In this document: positions 7,463 to 16,034 of the stretch, in pieces
Layout of the letters: each line of letters opens with the position of its first letter
How positions within the stretch are numbered: the first letter of the stretch is position 1
DNA from: JBCCGG01 sp039029395
Lineage (GTDB): Bacteria > Pseudomonadota > Alphaproteobacteria > Kiloniellales > JAKSDN01
DNA length: 34,122 nucleotides
Direction of reading: 5' to 3'
NCBI GenBank assembly: GCA_039029395.1
Contig: JBCCGG010000059.1
Span: forward strand, 1-34,122
Program-made: the position numbers and the translations under genes
Notes under the pieces: model-generated
What the model was told of the DNA's origin: nothing
Seen by the model: only the letters and a program-made list of their open reading frames with translations
The model's database searches: none

Positions 7463-7996
7463 ATGTCTCGGGTAGGCAAGAATCCGGTCGAGGTCCCAAG
7501 CGGTGTCGAGGTCGCGATCAACGACCGGGTGATCACCGCCAAGGGCAAGCTGGGCGAGCTCTCCTACGAGTTCACGGACCTGGTCTCGGCCTCGCTGGAC
7601 GACGGTAAGGTGACCGTCGAGCCGGCAAATGAGAGCAAGCAGGCGCGGGCTCTGTGGGGCACGACTCGTGCGCGCATTCAGAACCTCGTGACCGGGGTCT
7701 CCCAGGGCTTCACCAAGAACCTGGAGATCACCGGCGTCGGCTACCGGGCCGCCGTGCAGGGCCAGGTCTTGAACCTGCAGGTCGGCTATAGCCACGAGGT
7801 CAACCACCCGATCCCCGAGGGCATCGAGATCAAGTGCGAGAAGCCGACCTCGATCGCGATCACCGGCGCTGACAAGCAGCGAGTCGGCCAGACGGCCGCC
7901 GAGATTCGCGCCTACCGGCCGCCGGAACCCTACAAAGGCAAGGGTATTCGCTACAGCGACGAAATCATTCGGCGCAAAGAAGGTAAGAAGAAGTAA
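7463..7996 (+). CDS. rplF: 50S ribosomal protein L6
   Basis: The 177-residue product begins MSRVGKNPVEVPSGVEVAIN and contains the two tandem L6 alpha/beta domains. The second domain carries GADKQRVGQTAAEIRAYRPPEPYKGKGIRY (here shown as one conserved block; key residues are the GQ and RPPEPYKGKG). L6 lies near the GTPase-associated region and stabilises the sarcin-ricin loop. The length is the family norm. Confidence 0.97.
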   Translation: MSRVGKNPVEVPSGVEVAINDRVITAKGKLGELSYEFTDLVSASLDDGKVTVEPANESKQARALWGTTRARIQNLVTGVSQGFTKNLEITGVGYRAAVQGQVLNLQVGYSHEVNHPIPEGIEIKCEKPTSIAITGADKQRVGQTAAEIRAYRPPEPYKGKGIRYSDEIIRRKEGKKK

Positions 7997-8001
7997 GCAC
8001 C

Positions 8002-8364
8002 ATGCTGACCACCAAGCAGTTGCGCGACCGCCGCAAGCAGCGGACCAGAAGCCGCATCGCCCGCAAGAGCCGTGGCCGAATCCGCTTGTCCGTGTTCCGC
8101 TCTTCGAAGCACATCTATGCCCAGGTGATCGACGACGAGCGCGGCGTCACCCTGGCCGCGGCCTCTTCGATCGACAAGGAGCTGCGCCAAACGCTGGCCA
8201 AGGGCACCGACAAGGCTGCCGCCGAGAGCGTTGGCAAGCTGATCGCCGAGCGCGCCAAGGCGTCAGGCGTCGAGCAGGTCGTCTTCGACCGCGGCGGCTA
8301 CATCTATCACGGCCGGATCAAGGCCTTGGCCGACGCGGCGCGCGAAGCCGGCCTTTCGTTCTAG
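8002..8364 (+). CDS. rplR: 50S ribosomal protein L18
   Basis: The 120-residue product has a very basic N-terminus (RDRRKQRTRSRIARKSRGR) followed by RLSVFRSSKHIYAQVIDD and the C-terminal VVFDRGGYIYHGRIKALADAAREAGL. L18 binds 5S rRNA with L5 and L25 and forms part of the central protuberance. It lies 5 bases after rplF. Confidence 0.97.
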   Translation: MLTTKQLRDRRKQRTRSRIARKSRGRIRLSVFRSSKHIYAQVIDDERGVTLAAASSIDKELRQTLAKGTDKAAAESVGKLIAERAKASGVEQVVFDRGGYIYHGRIKALADAAREAGLSF

Positions 8365-8377
8365 AGGAGCGTAGACA

Positions 8378-8965
8378 ATGGCACGACCCCAGAGGGACTC
8401 ACGCTCGCGCCGGGATTCGCGCGCGCCTCGCGACGATCGCGGAGAAGATGCCGAGCTGATCGACAAGCTGGTCAGCATCAACCGCGTCGCCAAAGTGGTA
8501 AAGGGCGGCCGGCGCTTCGGCTTCGCCGCCTTGGTCGTGGTCGGCGATGGCCGTGGGCGCGTCGGACAGGGCCACGGCAAGGCCCGCGAGGTGCCCGAGG
8601 CGATTCGCAAGGCGACCGAGGCGGCCAAACGGAACATGGTGCGCATTCCCTTGCGCGAGGGGCGCACCCTGCATCACGACGTCAAGGGCCGCTTCGGCGC
8701 TGGCAAGGTGGTGCTGCGCGCCGCCGATCCCGGCACCGGTATCATCGCCGGCGGCCCGATGCGCGCGATATTCGAGGCCTTGGGCGTGCAGGACGTGGTC
8801 GCCAAGTCGGTTGGCAGCTCCAACCCCCACAACATGATCAAGGCGACCTTCGACGGCCTTTCCCGCTGCGCTAGCCCGCGCATGGTGGCCCAGCGGCGCA
8901 GCAAGAAGGTGTCCGATATTCTCGGCCGGCGCGAGGTCGCCGGTGCCGAGGCGGCGCAGGAGTAA
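8378..8965 (+). CDS. rpsE: 30S ribosomal protein S5
   Basis: The 195-residue product has an arginine-rich N-terminal extension (residues 1-25), then the double-stranded RNA-binding-like domain VSINRVAKVVKGGRRFGFAA and a C-terminal domain with GTGIIAGGPMRAIFEALGV and VGSSNPHNMIKATFDGL. S5 lines the mRNA channel and affects decoding fidelity. The N-terminal extension and length are usual for alphaproteobacterial S5. Confidence 0.97.
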   Translation: MARPQRDSRSRRDSRAPRDDRGEDAELIDKLVSINRVAKVVKGGRRFGFAALVVVGDGRGRVGQGHGKAREVPEAIRKATEAAKRNMVRIPLREGRTLHHDVKGRFGAGKVVLRAADPGTGIIAGGPMRAIFEALGVQDVVAKSVGSSNPHNMIKATFDGLSRCASPRMVAQRRSKKVSDILGRREVAGAEAAQE

Positions 8966-8971
8966 AGAATC

Positions 8972-9169
8972 ATGGCCAAGGCCGAGAAGAAGACCGTCAA
9001 GGTGACCCAGATCGGCAGCCCGATCGGCCGGCCGGCCGACCAGCGGGCGACCTTGATCGGGCTTGGACTGAACAAGATGCACCGCACCCGCGAGCTCGAG
9101 GACACGCCCGCCGTGCGCGGCATGATCGACAAGGTGCACCATCTGATCAGAGTCGAGGAGAGCGCTTGA
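8972..9169 (+). CDS. rpmD: 50S ribosomal protein L30
   Basis: The 65-residue product contains VKVTQIGSPIGRPADQRATL and LGLNKMHRTRELEDTPAVRGMI, the L30 signature with the ferredoxin-like fold. It lies 6 bases after rpsE and before rplO, the universal position. The following 40-base gap includes a T-run (AGATTTTTTCGC) but no strong hairpin. Confidence 0.96.
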   Translation: MAKAEKKTVKVTQIGSPIGRPADQRATLIGLGLNKMHRTRELEDTPAVRGMIDKVHHLIRVEESA

Positions 9170-9209
9170 GTAAGCGCCCGAAAGATTTTTTCGCAAGGAC
9201 CGTAAGACG

Positions 9210-9713
9210 ATGAAACTCAACGAGTTGTCGGATAATCCAGGGGCCCGCCGGCCGCGCAAGAGAATAGGGCGGGGCACCGGCTCGGGCACCGGCAAGACCG
9301 CCGGCAAGGGCAACAAGGGCCAGAAGTCGCGGAGCGGCGTGGCGATCAAGGGCTTCGAGGGCGGACAGATGCCGCTCTACCGGCGCCTGCCCAAGCGCGG
9401 CTTCACCAACATCTTCGCCAAGAACTTCGTGGTGGTGAACACCGGCCGCCTGCAGCAGGCGATCGATGCTGGGAAGCTGTCGGCCGAGGAGACGATCGAC
9501 GGCGCCGCGCTCAAGGCGGCCGGCGTGATCAAGTCTTCGCGCGATGGCATCCGCCTCCTTGCAAAAGGCGAGATCAAGGCCAAAGTGAATATGTCGGTCG
9601 CAGGCGCCTCCAAGGCGGCTGTCGAGGCCGTTGAGAAAGCCGGTGGAAGCGTCACCATCCTGGCCGCCAAGCCGGCGCCCAAGGCGGACCAAGACAATGA
9701 GGCCTCGGCCTAA
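9210..9713 (+). CDS. rplO: 50S ribosomal protein L15
   Basis: The 167-residue product begins MKLNELSDNPGARRPRKRIG and has the glycine- and lysine-rich extended N-terminus (GTGSGTGKTAGKGNKGQKSR) that threads into 23S rRNA. The globular C-terminal part includes GFEGGQMPLYRRLPKRGF. It ends with a short Ala/Lys-rich tail (APKADQDNEASA), slightly longer than in E. coli (144 residues) but normal for alphaproteobacteria. Confidence 0.96.
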   Translation: MKLNELSDNPGARRPRKRIGRGTGSGTGKTAGKGNKGQKSRSGVAIKGFEGGQMPLYRRLPKRGFTNIFAKNFVVVNTGRLQQAIDAGKLSAEETIDGAALKAAGVIKSSRDGIRLLAKGEIKAKVNMSVAGASKAAVEAVEKAGGSVTILAAKPAPKADQDNEASA

Positions 9714-9756
9714 GCGCCGGCCCTAAGCGCTCCGCCGCCGCCCGAGGAACAGGCAT

Positions 9757-11090
<1,334 letters not shown>

Positions 11091-11094
<4 letters not shown>

Positions 11095-11750
11095 CGAACA
11101 TCATCCTGCTTGGACCTCCAGGTGCCGGTAAAGGCACCCAAGCAAAGCGCATCGAGGAAAGCCACAGCATGGTCCAGCTCTCGACCGGTGACATGCTGCG
11201 CGCGGTGGTCGCCTCGGGCAGCGATCTCGGCCGCCAGGCCAAGGACATCATGGATGCCGGGCAGCTCATGCCGGACGACTTGATGGTGCAGATGATTGGC
11301 GAGCGAATCGACCAGCCCGACTGCGCCAACGGCTTCATTCTGGATGGTTTTCCGCGCACCACCCCCCAGGCCGAGTCGCTCGACCAGCTGTTCTCGAACA
11401 AAGGCCTGAAGCTCGACCACGTAATCGAGATGCGGGTCGACGAAGAAGCCCTGGTGGAGCGCATCACCGGGCGCTTTTCCTGCGCCAAGTGCGGCGCCGG
11501 ATACCACGACAAGTTTCAACGCCCCAAGGTGGACGGCGTGTGCGACCAATGCGGCAGCACCGAGTTTATCCGCCGGGATGACGACAACGAGGCGACGGTT
11601 CGCCGCCGGCTCGAGGCCTACCATGCCCAGACCGCGCCGATCCTGCCCTACTACCAAGAGAAGGGCATCTTGGTCGGGGTCGACGGCATGGCCGATATTG
11701 ATGAGGTAACCAAGCAGATTCAGGAGATTCTGGACGGGAATGGCGGTTGA
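11091..11750 (+). CDS. adk: Adenylate kinase, zinc-finger lid type
   Basis: The 219-residue product has the P-loop GPPGAGKGT at residues 8-16, the AMP-binding region STGDMLRA, and GFILDGFPRT at 81-90. Adk interconverts ATP+AMP and 2 ADP in the cytosol. The lid (about 125-160) holds four cysteines, C131, C134, C151 and C154, spaced as a structural metal-binding lid. This lid type is known from Gram-positive kinases and Paracoccus, while E. coli has a cysteine-free lid. The gene overlaps secY by 4 bases. A promoter for the next operon is built into its stop codon. Confidence 0.98.
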
Positions 11751-11774
11751 CTCGAGGACTTGGGCTCCTATAAT
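11747..11774 (+). promoter_or_regulatory. Sigma-70-like promoter for the alpha operon, overlapping the adk stop
   Basis: TTGACT at 11747-11752 and a perfect TATAAT at 11769-11774 are separated by 16 bp. The -35 box includes the adk TGA stop (11748-11750). Transcription would begin near 11781, giving a leader of roughly 97 bases before the rpsM GTG. The hexamers stand out in this GC-rich region. This is a sequence prediction only. Confidence 0.65.
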
Positions 11775-11827
11775 CCAGCCTCCCCGACGCGGCCGCAGCG
11801 ATCGGGCGTTTACTGTTGTCCCAAAAT

Positions 11828-11854
11828 CTCCGAGGTTCGACGTAACTCCGAGGT
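11828..11854 (+). repeat. Short tandem-spaced direct repeat in the rpsM leader
   Basis: CTCCGAGGT occurs at 11828-11836 and again at 11846-11854, an 18-base period, just before the AAAAGGAGA ribosome binding site of rpsM. It lies in the predicted leader of the alpha operon. It could be a regulatory RNA element or chance; the role is unknown. Confidence 0.35.
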
Positions 11855-11877
11855 AAGACTCAAAAGGAGACCATGGC

Positions 11878-12246
11878 GTGGCACGAATTGCTGGCGTCAA
11901 CATCCCGACTCAAAAGCGGGTCGAGATTGGCTTGACTTACATTTTTGGGATCGGCCGCTGCAAGGCGGCAGAGATCTGCACCAAGGTTGGCATTCCGGCG
12001 GAGCGCCGGGTCAACGAGCTGACCGACGACGAGGTTGTGCGGATCCGCGAGTGCATCGATCGGGACTACGCCGTCGAAGGCGACCTGCGGCGCGAAACCG
12101 CCATGAACATCAAGCGGCTGATGGACCTGGGCTGTTACCGGGGCTTGCGTCATCGCAAGGGCCTGCCGGTGCACGGCCAGCGCACACACACCAACGCGCG
12201 GACCCGTAAGGGCCCGGCGCGGCCGATCGCCGGCAAGAAGAAGTAA
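11878..12246 (+). CDS. rpsM: 30S ribosomal protein S13 (GTG start)
   Basis: The 122-residue product begins MARIAGVNIPTQKRVEIGLTYI and includes the helix-two-turn-helix core and the basic C-terminus GQRTHTNARTRKGPARPIAG. S13 contacts the P-site tRNA and, with S19 and L5, forms head bridges. The start is GTG at 11878, 8 bases after AGGAG (11865-11869). An ATG at 11873 is out of frame and opens a 20-codon frame that ends at 11935 inside rpsM. No in-frame ATG preserves the conserved N-terminus. Confidence 0.96.
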   Translation: MARIAGVNIPTQKRVEIGLTYIFGIGRCKAAEICTKVGIPAERRVNELTDDEVVRIRECIDRDYAVEGDLRRETAMNIKRLMDLGCYRGLRHRKGLPVHGQRTHTNARTRKGPARPIAGKKK

Positions 12247-12273
12247 CTCGGACCTTAGGAGCACGGCAAGTCG

Positions 12274-12663
12274 ATGGCTAAGCCTCAAGCCCGCCTGCGT
12301 CGCCGGGAACGGAAGAACATCACTTCCGGAATCGCCCACGTCAGCGCGACCTTCAACAACACCAAGATCACCATCACCGACGTCCAGGGCAACGCCATCG
12401 CATGGTCGTCTTCGGGCAGCCAGGGCTTCAAGGGATCGCGCAAGTCGACCCCTTATGCCGCCCAGATCGCGGCCGAAGACGCCGGCAAGAAGGCCCAAGA
12501 GCACGGCATGAAGACGCTCGAGGTCAACGTCAAGGGACCGGGCTCGGGCCGCGAATCGGCCCTGCGCGCGCTTCAGTCGATCGGCTTCACGATCACGGCG
12601 ATTCGCGACGTCACGCCCATACCACACAACGGCTGCCGGCCACCGAAGCGGCGCCGGGTGTAG
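12274..12663 (+). CDS. rpsK: 30S ribosomal protein S11
   Basis: The 129-residue product carries ITSGIAHVSATFNNTKITITD, SSGSQGFKGSRKSTPYAAQI and the C-terminal signature GFTITAIRDVTPIPHNGCRPPKRRRV (quoted in part as key residues PIPHNGCRPPKRRRV). S11 forms the platform of the 30S near the Shine-Dalgarno helix. The next gene, rpoA, is 186 bases away, an unusually long gap for this operon. Confidence 0.98.
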   Translation: MAKPQARLRRRERKNITSGIAHVSATFNNTKITITDVQGNAIAWSSSGSQGFKGSRKSTPYAAQIAAEDAGKKAQEHGMKTLEVNVKGPGSGRESALRALQSIGFTITAIRDVTPIPHNGCRPPKRRRV

Positions 12664-12682
12664 GCCTTACGTGACCTGCCTT

Positions 12683-12719
12683 GGCCCCAGTGGGCCGGGC
12701 CATCGAGCCTGCAGGCTCG
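12683..12719 (+). other. Two hairpins in the rpsK-rpoA spacer
   Basis: GGCCC-CAGT-GGGCC lies near 12683-12696 and a perfect 16-bp palindrome CGAGCCTGCAGGCTCG lies at 12704-12719. Both fall in the 186-base spacer between rpsK and rpoA. They could slow transcription, protect mRNA ends or mark an RNA processing site; none of this can be told from sequence. Confidence 0.5.
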
Positions 12720-12765
12720 GCACAAGATCAACCGGGCCCATGAGCGGGCGCGGAACACAATAGTC

Positions 12766-12792
12766 AAGACACCGACGTTCTAGGGTCTTTTT
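12766..12792 (+). terminator. Weak terminator-like hairpin with T-run before rpoA
   Basis: AAGACACC (12766-12773) pairs with GGGTCTT (12783-12789) through seven pairs with one bulged A, around a 9-base loop. The T-run TTTTT spans 12788-12792. The stem is short, so any termination would be partial. It could act as an attenuator between rpsK and rpoA. Confidence 0.35.
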
Positions 12793-12849
12793 GTGAGGAT
12801 AGCGGCTCAAATGAACGTTTACTCACCGTTACAATCAGAAGGTGCGGTC

Positions 12850-13866
12850 GTGCTGCAAAAGAATTGGACCGAGCTTATAAAGCCCAACAAGCTGGATATT
12901 CAACCTGGCGCTGACGCCCAGCGTTTCGCCAAGGTGGTGGCCGAGCCATTGGAGCGCGGCTTCGGCTTGACATTGGGCAATGCCTTGCGCCGGATCTTGC
13001 TGTCGTCGCTTCAGGGCGCGGCGGTAACCTCCATCCAGATCGACGGCGTTCTGCACGAGTTCTCCTCGATCCCGGGCGTGCGCGAGGACGTCACCGACAT
13101 GGTCTTGAACATCAAGACCATCGGTCTGCGTCTGCACGGCGACGGACCCAAGCGCATGCGCTTGCGGGCCGATGGTCCGGGCGAAGTGACCGCCGGCCAG
13201 ATCGAGACCGGCCATGACATCGAGGTCATGAACCCCGGCTTGACGATCTGCACGCTGGATGACGGCGCGCATATTGACATGGAGCTGACCGTCGAGACCG
13301 GCAAGGGCTACATCCCGAGCACCCAGAACCGGCCCGACGACGCCCCGATCGGCCTGATCCCGGTGGATGCCGTGTTCTCGCCGGTGCGCAAGGTGGCCTA
13401 CAAGGTGGAAAACACTCGCGTCGGCCAGGTCACGGACTACGACAAGATGAGCATGGACGTCGAGACCAACGGCGCCATCACGCCAGAGGACGCGGTGGCG
13501 CTGGCGGCGCGCATCCTGCAGGACCAGCTCGACCTCTTCATCAACTTCGAGGAGCCGCGCAGCAAGTCGGCAGACGAGCACGTGCGCGAGTCGCCCTTCA
13601 ACCGGAATTTGCTGCGCAAGGTCGACGAGCTGGAGCTCTCGGTGCGCTCGGCGAACTGCTTGAAGAACGACAACATCGTCTACATCGGCGATCTGGTGCA
13701 GAAGTCGGAAGCCGAGATGCTGCGCACGCCGAACTTCGGCCGCAAGTCGCTCAACGAGATCAAGGAAGTGCTCTCCCAGATGGGCCTCCATCTCGGCATG
13801 GAGATTCCGACCTGGCCGCCGGAGAACATCGAGGAGCTCGCCAAGAAGTTGGAAGAGCCCTTCTAG
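12850..13866 (+). CDS. rpoA: RNA polymerase alpha subunit
   Basis: From GTG at 12850 the product is 338 residues, the alphaproteobacterial norm, starting MLQKNWTELIKPNKLDI. The N-terminal assembly domain includes EPLERGFGLTLGNALRRILLSSLQG. The C-terminal domain has LELSVRSANCLKNDNIVYIGDL, whose Arg corresponds to E. coli R265 that contacts UP elements and activators, and NFGRKSLNEIKEVL. In-frame alternatives are ATG 12811 and GTG 12793, which would add 13 or 19 unconserved residues. GAAGGTG at 12839-12845 is correctly placed for the 12850 start. Confidence 0.95.
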   Translation: MLQKNWTELIKPNKLDIQPGADAQRFAKVVAEPLERGFGLTLGNALRRILLSSLQGAAVTSIQIDGVLHEFSSIPGVREDVTDMVLNIKTIGLRLHGDGPKRMRLRADGPGEVTAGQIETGHDIEVMNPGLTICTLDDGAHIDMELTVETGKGYIPSTQNRPDDAPIGLIPVDAVFSPVRKVAYKVENTRVGQVTDYDKMSMDVETNGAITPEDAVALAARILQDQLDLFINFEEPRSKSADEHVRESPFNRNLLRKVDELELSVRSANCLKNDNIVYIGDLVQKSEAEMLRTPNFGRKSLNEIKEVLSQMGLHLGMEIPTWPPENIEELAKKLEEPF

Positions 13867-13880
13867 GGTAAGTATTTGAA

Positions 13881-13940
13881 CGGGCCGCGGTTGGCCCGAC
13901 CCCGCCGTTCACGATGCCGGCCCTAGATAGCTTGGGCCGG
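13881..13940 (+). other. Two hairpins in the rpoA-rplQ spacer
   Basis: CGGGCC (13881-13886) pairs with GGCCCG (13893-13898), and CCGGCCC (13917-13923) pairs with GGGCCGG (13934-13940) around a 10-base loop. Neither is followed by a T-run. They mirror the hairpins found on the other side of rpoA, so rpoA is bracketed by structured spacers. Function unknown. Confidence 0.5.
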
Positions 13941-14007
13941 TCGCGGCGCGCGGGTCTTGTGAAATCCGTCTCGTGCGCGAGGCCCTGGCAAGAGGAGCGT
14001 AAGCAAG

Positions 14008-14433
14008 ATGCGTCATCGTTTGAGCGGTCGCCGGTTTAACCGCACCAGTTCCCATCGCAAGGCGATGTTCGCCAATATGGCGGTCGCGCTGATCAAGCAC
14101 GAGCAGATCAAGACCACGCTGCCGAAGGCCAAGGACCTGCGCCGGGTGGTCGACCGGTTGGTCACCCTGGGCAAGCGCGGCGACCTACACGCCCGGCGCC
14201 AGGCCCTGGCGGTCCTCAAGGACACCACGATCACCGCCAAGCTGTTCGACGAGCTGGCCGAGCGCTACAAGGAGCGCCCCGGCGGCTACACCCGGGTCCT
14301 CAAGGCCGGCTTCCGCTACGGCGACATGGCGCCCATGGGGATCATCGAGCTGGTCGACCGCGATCCGGACGCCAAGGGACAAGATTCCGGCCCGACCCAG
14401 GACCAGGAGGACGAGGAAGAGGAGGAGGAGTAG
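14008..14433 (+). CDS. rplQ: 50S ribosomal protein L17 with an acidic tail
   Basis: The 141-residue product begins MRHRLSGRRFNRTSSHRKAM and has the L17 core HEQIKTTLPKAKDLRRVVDRL and PGGYTRVLKAGFRYGDMAPM. L17 lies near the tunnel exit. The core ends near residue 118. Residues 119-141 form a tail that finishes QEDEEEEEE, an unusual run of acid residues for a ribosomal protein. AGAGGAG at 13991-13997 precedes the ATG. It is the last gene of the alpha operon. Confidence 0.97.
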   Translation: MRHRLSGRRFNRTSSHRKAMFANMAVALIKHEQIKTTLPKAKDLRRVVDRLVTLGKRGDLHARRQALAVLKDTTITAKLFDELAERYKERPGGYTRVLKAGFRYGDMAPMGIIELVDRDPDAKGQDSGPTQDQEDEEEEEE

Positions 14434-14597
14434 GTCGCCGTTCAAGGCCCTACGTTCTATCTCCGACCCAACTCCCATTTCGTCAACTCTGGGTGACCGC
14501 GGCTTGCTGGTGACTTTCGGCCGACCCATCTCGAGACTGGCAAGTCGCCCCGGGGCCGCCTAAATTGGTAGCCGGGTCTAGGATGGGAGGGTACCTG

Positions 14598-16022
14598 GTG
14601 CCCCTTAAGTCTCGTCACCTTGCGATTCTCGTGCTGACGCTCGCTATGATCGCGCAGCCGGCCGGGTTGGGCGCCCAGGAACGCCAGGTGCCGGACACCC
14701 GCGAGGAGGTTCTGCTGTCCTTCGCGCCGGTCGTGCGCAAGGTCGCGCCGGCCGTGGTCAACATCCACGCCCAGCGGGTGGTCGCTCAACGCAGCGCCGT
14801 GCCGCTGTTCGACGATCCCTTCTTCAAACGCTTTTTCGGCAATCGCTTCGGCGGGTCAAACGCGCCCAAGGAGCGTCTGGCGCGCTCGCTCGGCTCCGGA
14901 GTCATCGTCACCCCGGACGGTCTGGTGGTGACCAATCACCACGTCATCGACGGCGCCAGCGAGGTCACCGTGGTGCTTGCCGACCGGCGCGAATTCCCGG
15001 CCGAGATCGTGCTCGACGACGAGCGCACGGACCTGACGATCCTGCGCATCGACCCTGAAGGCGAGGCGCTGCCCTCGGTCGAGCTCAAGAACTCCGACGA
15101 CGCCGAGGTCGGCGATCTGGTGCTGGCGATCGGCAACCCCTTCGGCGTCGGCCAAACCGTGACCAGCGGCATCGTATCAGCCTTGGCGCGCACCCAGATC
15201 GGCATCAACGACTTCAACTTCTTCATCCAGACCGACGCGGCGATCAACCCGGGCAACTCCGGCGGCGCCTTGGTCACCATGGACGGCATGCTGATCGGCA
15301 TCAACACGGCGATCTTTTCGCGCTCGGGCGGCTCAAACGGAATCGGCTTCGCGGTGCCGTCGAACATGGTGCGCACGGTGGTCGCCACGGCTGTGGGCGG
15401 CGGCGAGATCATGCGGCCCTGGGTCGGCATTACCGGCCACAACGTGAGCGCCGAGCTGGCCGAGGCGATCGGCCTCGATCGCCCAACGGGAGTAATCGTG
15501 ACGCGCATCTACGATGGCGGTCCAGCCGATCGGGCCGGCCTGAAGAAGGGCGACATCGTGCTCTCGGTCGCCGGCCGCAAAGTGCACGATGTCAACGCCT
15601 TCCGTTTTCGCATCGCGACCGCCCAAATCGGCGGCGAGACCGCGCTCACCGTGTGGCGCGAGGAGACTGAGGTCGCGCTCAGCCTGCCGCTCGCCAAGGC
15701 CCCGGTTGAGCCGGCGCCCGACACCACCTTGCTGCGCGAGCGCCATCCCATGGCGGGGGCCACGGTCGCCAACCTCTCGCCTGCCTTGGCGCTCGAGCTC
15801 GATCGCCCCGGTGCCTGGGAGGGCGTCGTGGTGACCAAGATCGAGCGCGGTAGCCCGGCTCACCGTCTGCGCTTCAAGGCCGGCGACATCATCGTCCGGG
15901 TCAACGAAACCCAGGTCATCGAAGTCGCGCAGCTCAAGACTTTGCTGGTCGGCGGCGGCGATGGGTGGGCGATCACGATCAACCGCAACGGCCGCATTCG
16001 CGAGCTGCAGTTCAACCGCTGA
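14598..16022 (+). CDS. Periplasmic serine endoprotease, HtrA/DegP-DegQ type
   Basis: From GTG 14598 the product is 474 residues with a signal peptide at residues 1 to about 26 (hydrophobic LAILVLTLAMIAQPAGLGA). The trypsin-like domain has the triad H115 (TNHHVID), D145 (DERTDLTIL) and S221 (NPGNSGGAL). Two PDZ domains follow, about 275-365 and 385-470. It degrades or refolds misfolded envelope proteins. GGGAGG at 14585-14590 sits 7 bases before GTG 14598; ATG 14583 and TTG 14565 upstream are in frame but less well placed. It lies 12 bases before rarA and may be cotranscribed. Which Deg paralogue it is cannot be told. Confidence 0.95.
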   Translation: MPLKSRHLAILVLTLAMIAQPAGLGAQERQVPDTREEVLLSFAPVVRKVAPAVVNIHAQRVVAQRSAVPLFDDPFFKRFFGNRFGGSNAPKERLARSLGSGVIVTPDGLVVTNHHVIDGASEVTVVLADRREFPAEIVLDDERTDLTILRIDPEGEALPSVELKNSDDAEVGDLVLAIGNPFGVGQTVTSGIVSALARTQIGINDFNFFIQTDAAINPGNSGGALVTMDGMLIGINTAIFSRSGGSNGIGFAVPSNMVRTVVATAVGGGEIMRPWVGITGHNVSAELAEAIGLDRPTGVIVTRIYDGGPADRAGLKKGDIVLSVAGRKVHDVNAFRFRIATAQIGGETALTVWREETEVALSLPLAKAPVEPAPDTTLLRERHPMAGATVANLSPALALELDRPGAWEGVVVTKIERGSPAHRLRFKAGDIIVRVNETQVIEVAQLKTLLVGGGDGWAITINRNGRIRELQFNR

Positions 16023-16034
16023 CGGGCCCGATGA

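Noticed and set aside
11751..11877. rpmJ (L36) gene between adk and rpsM
   Set aside because: In some bacteria rpmJ lies after secY; no 37-41 codon frame with the L36 CxxC pattern is seen, so it must be elsewhere.
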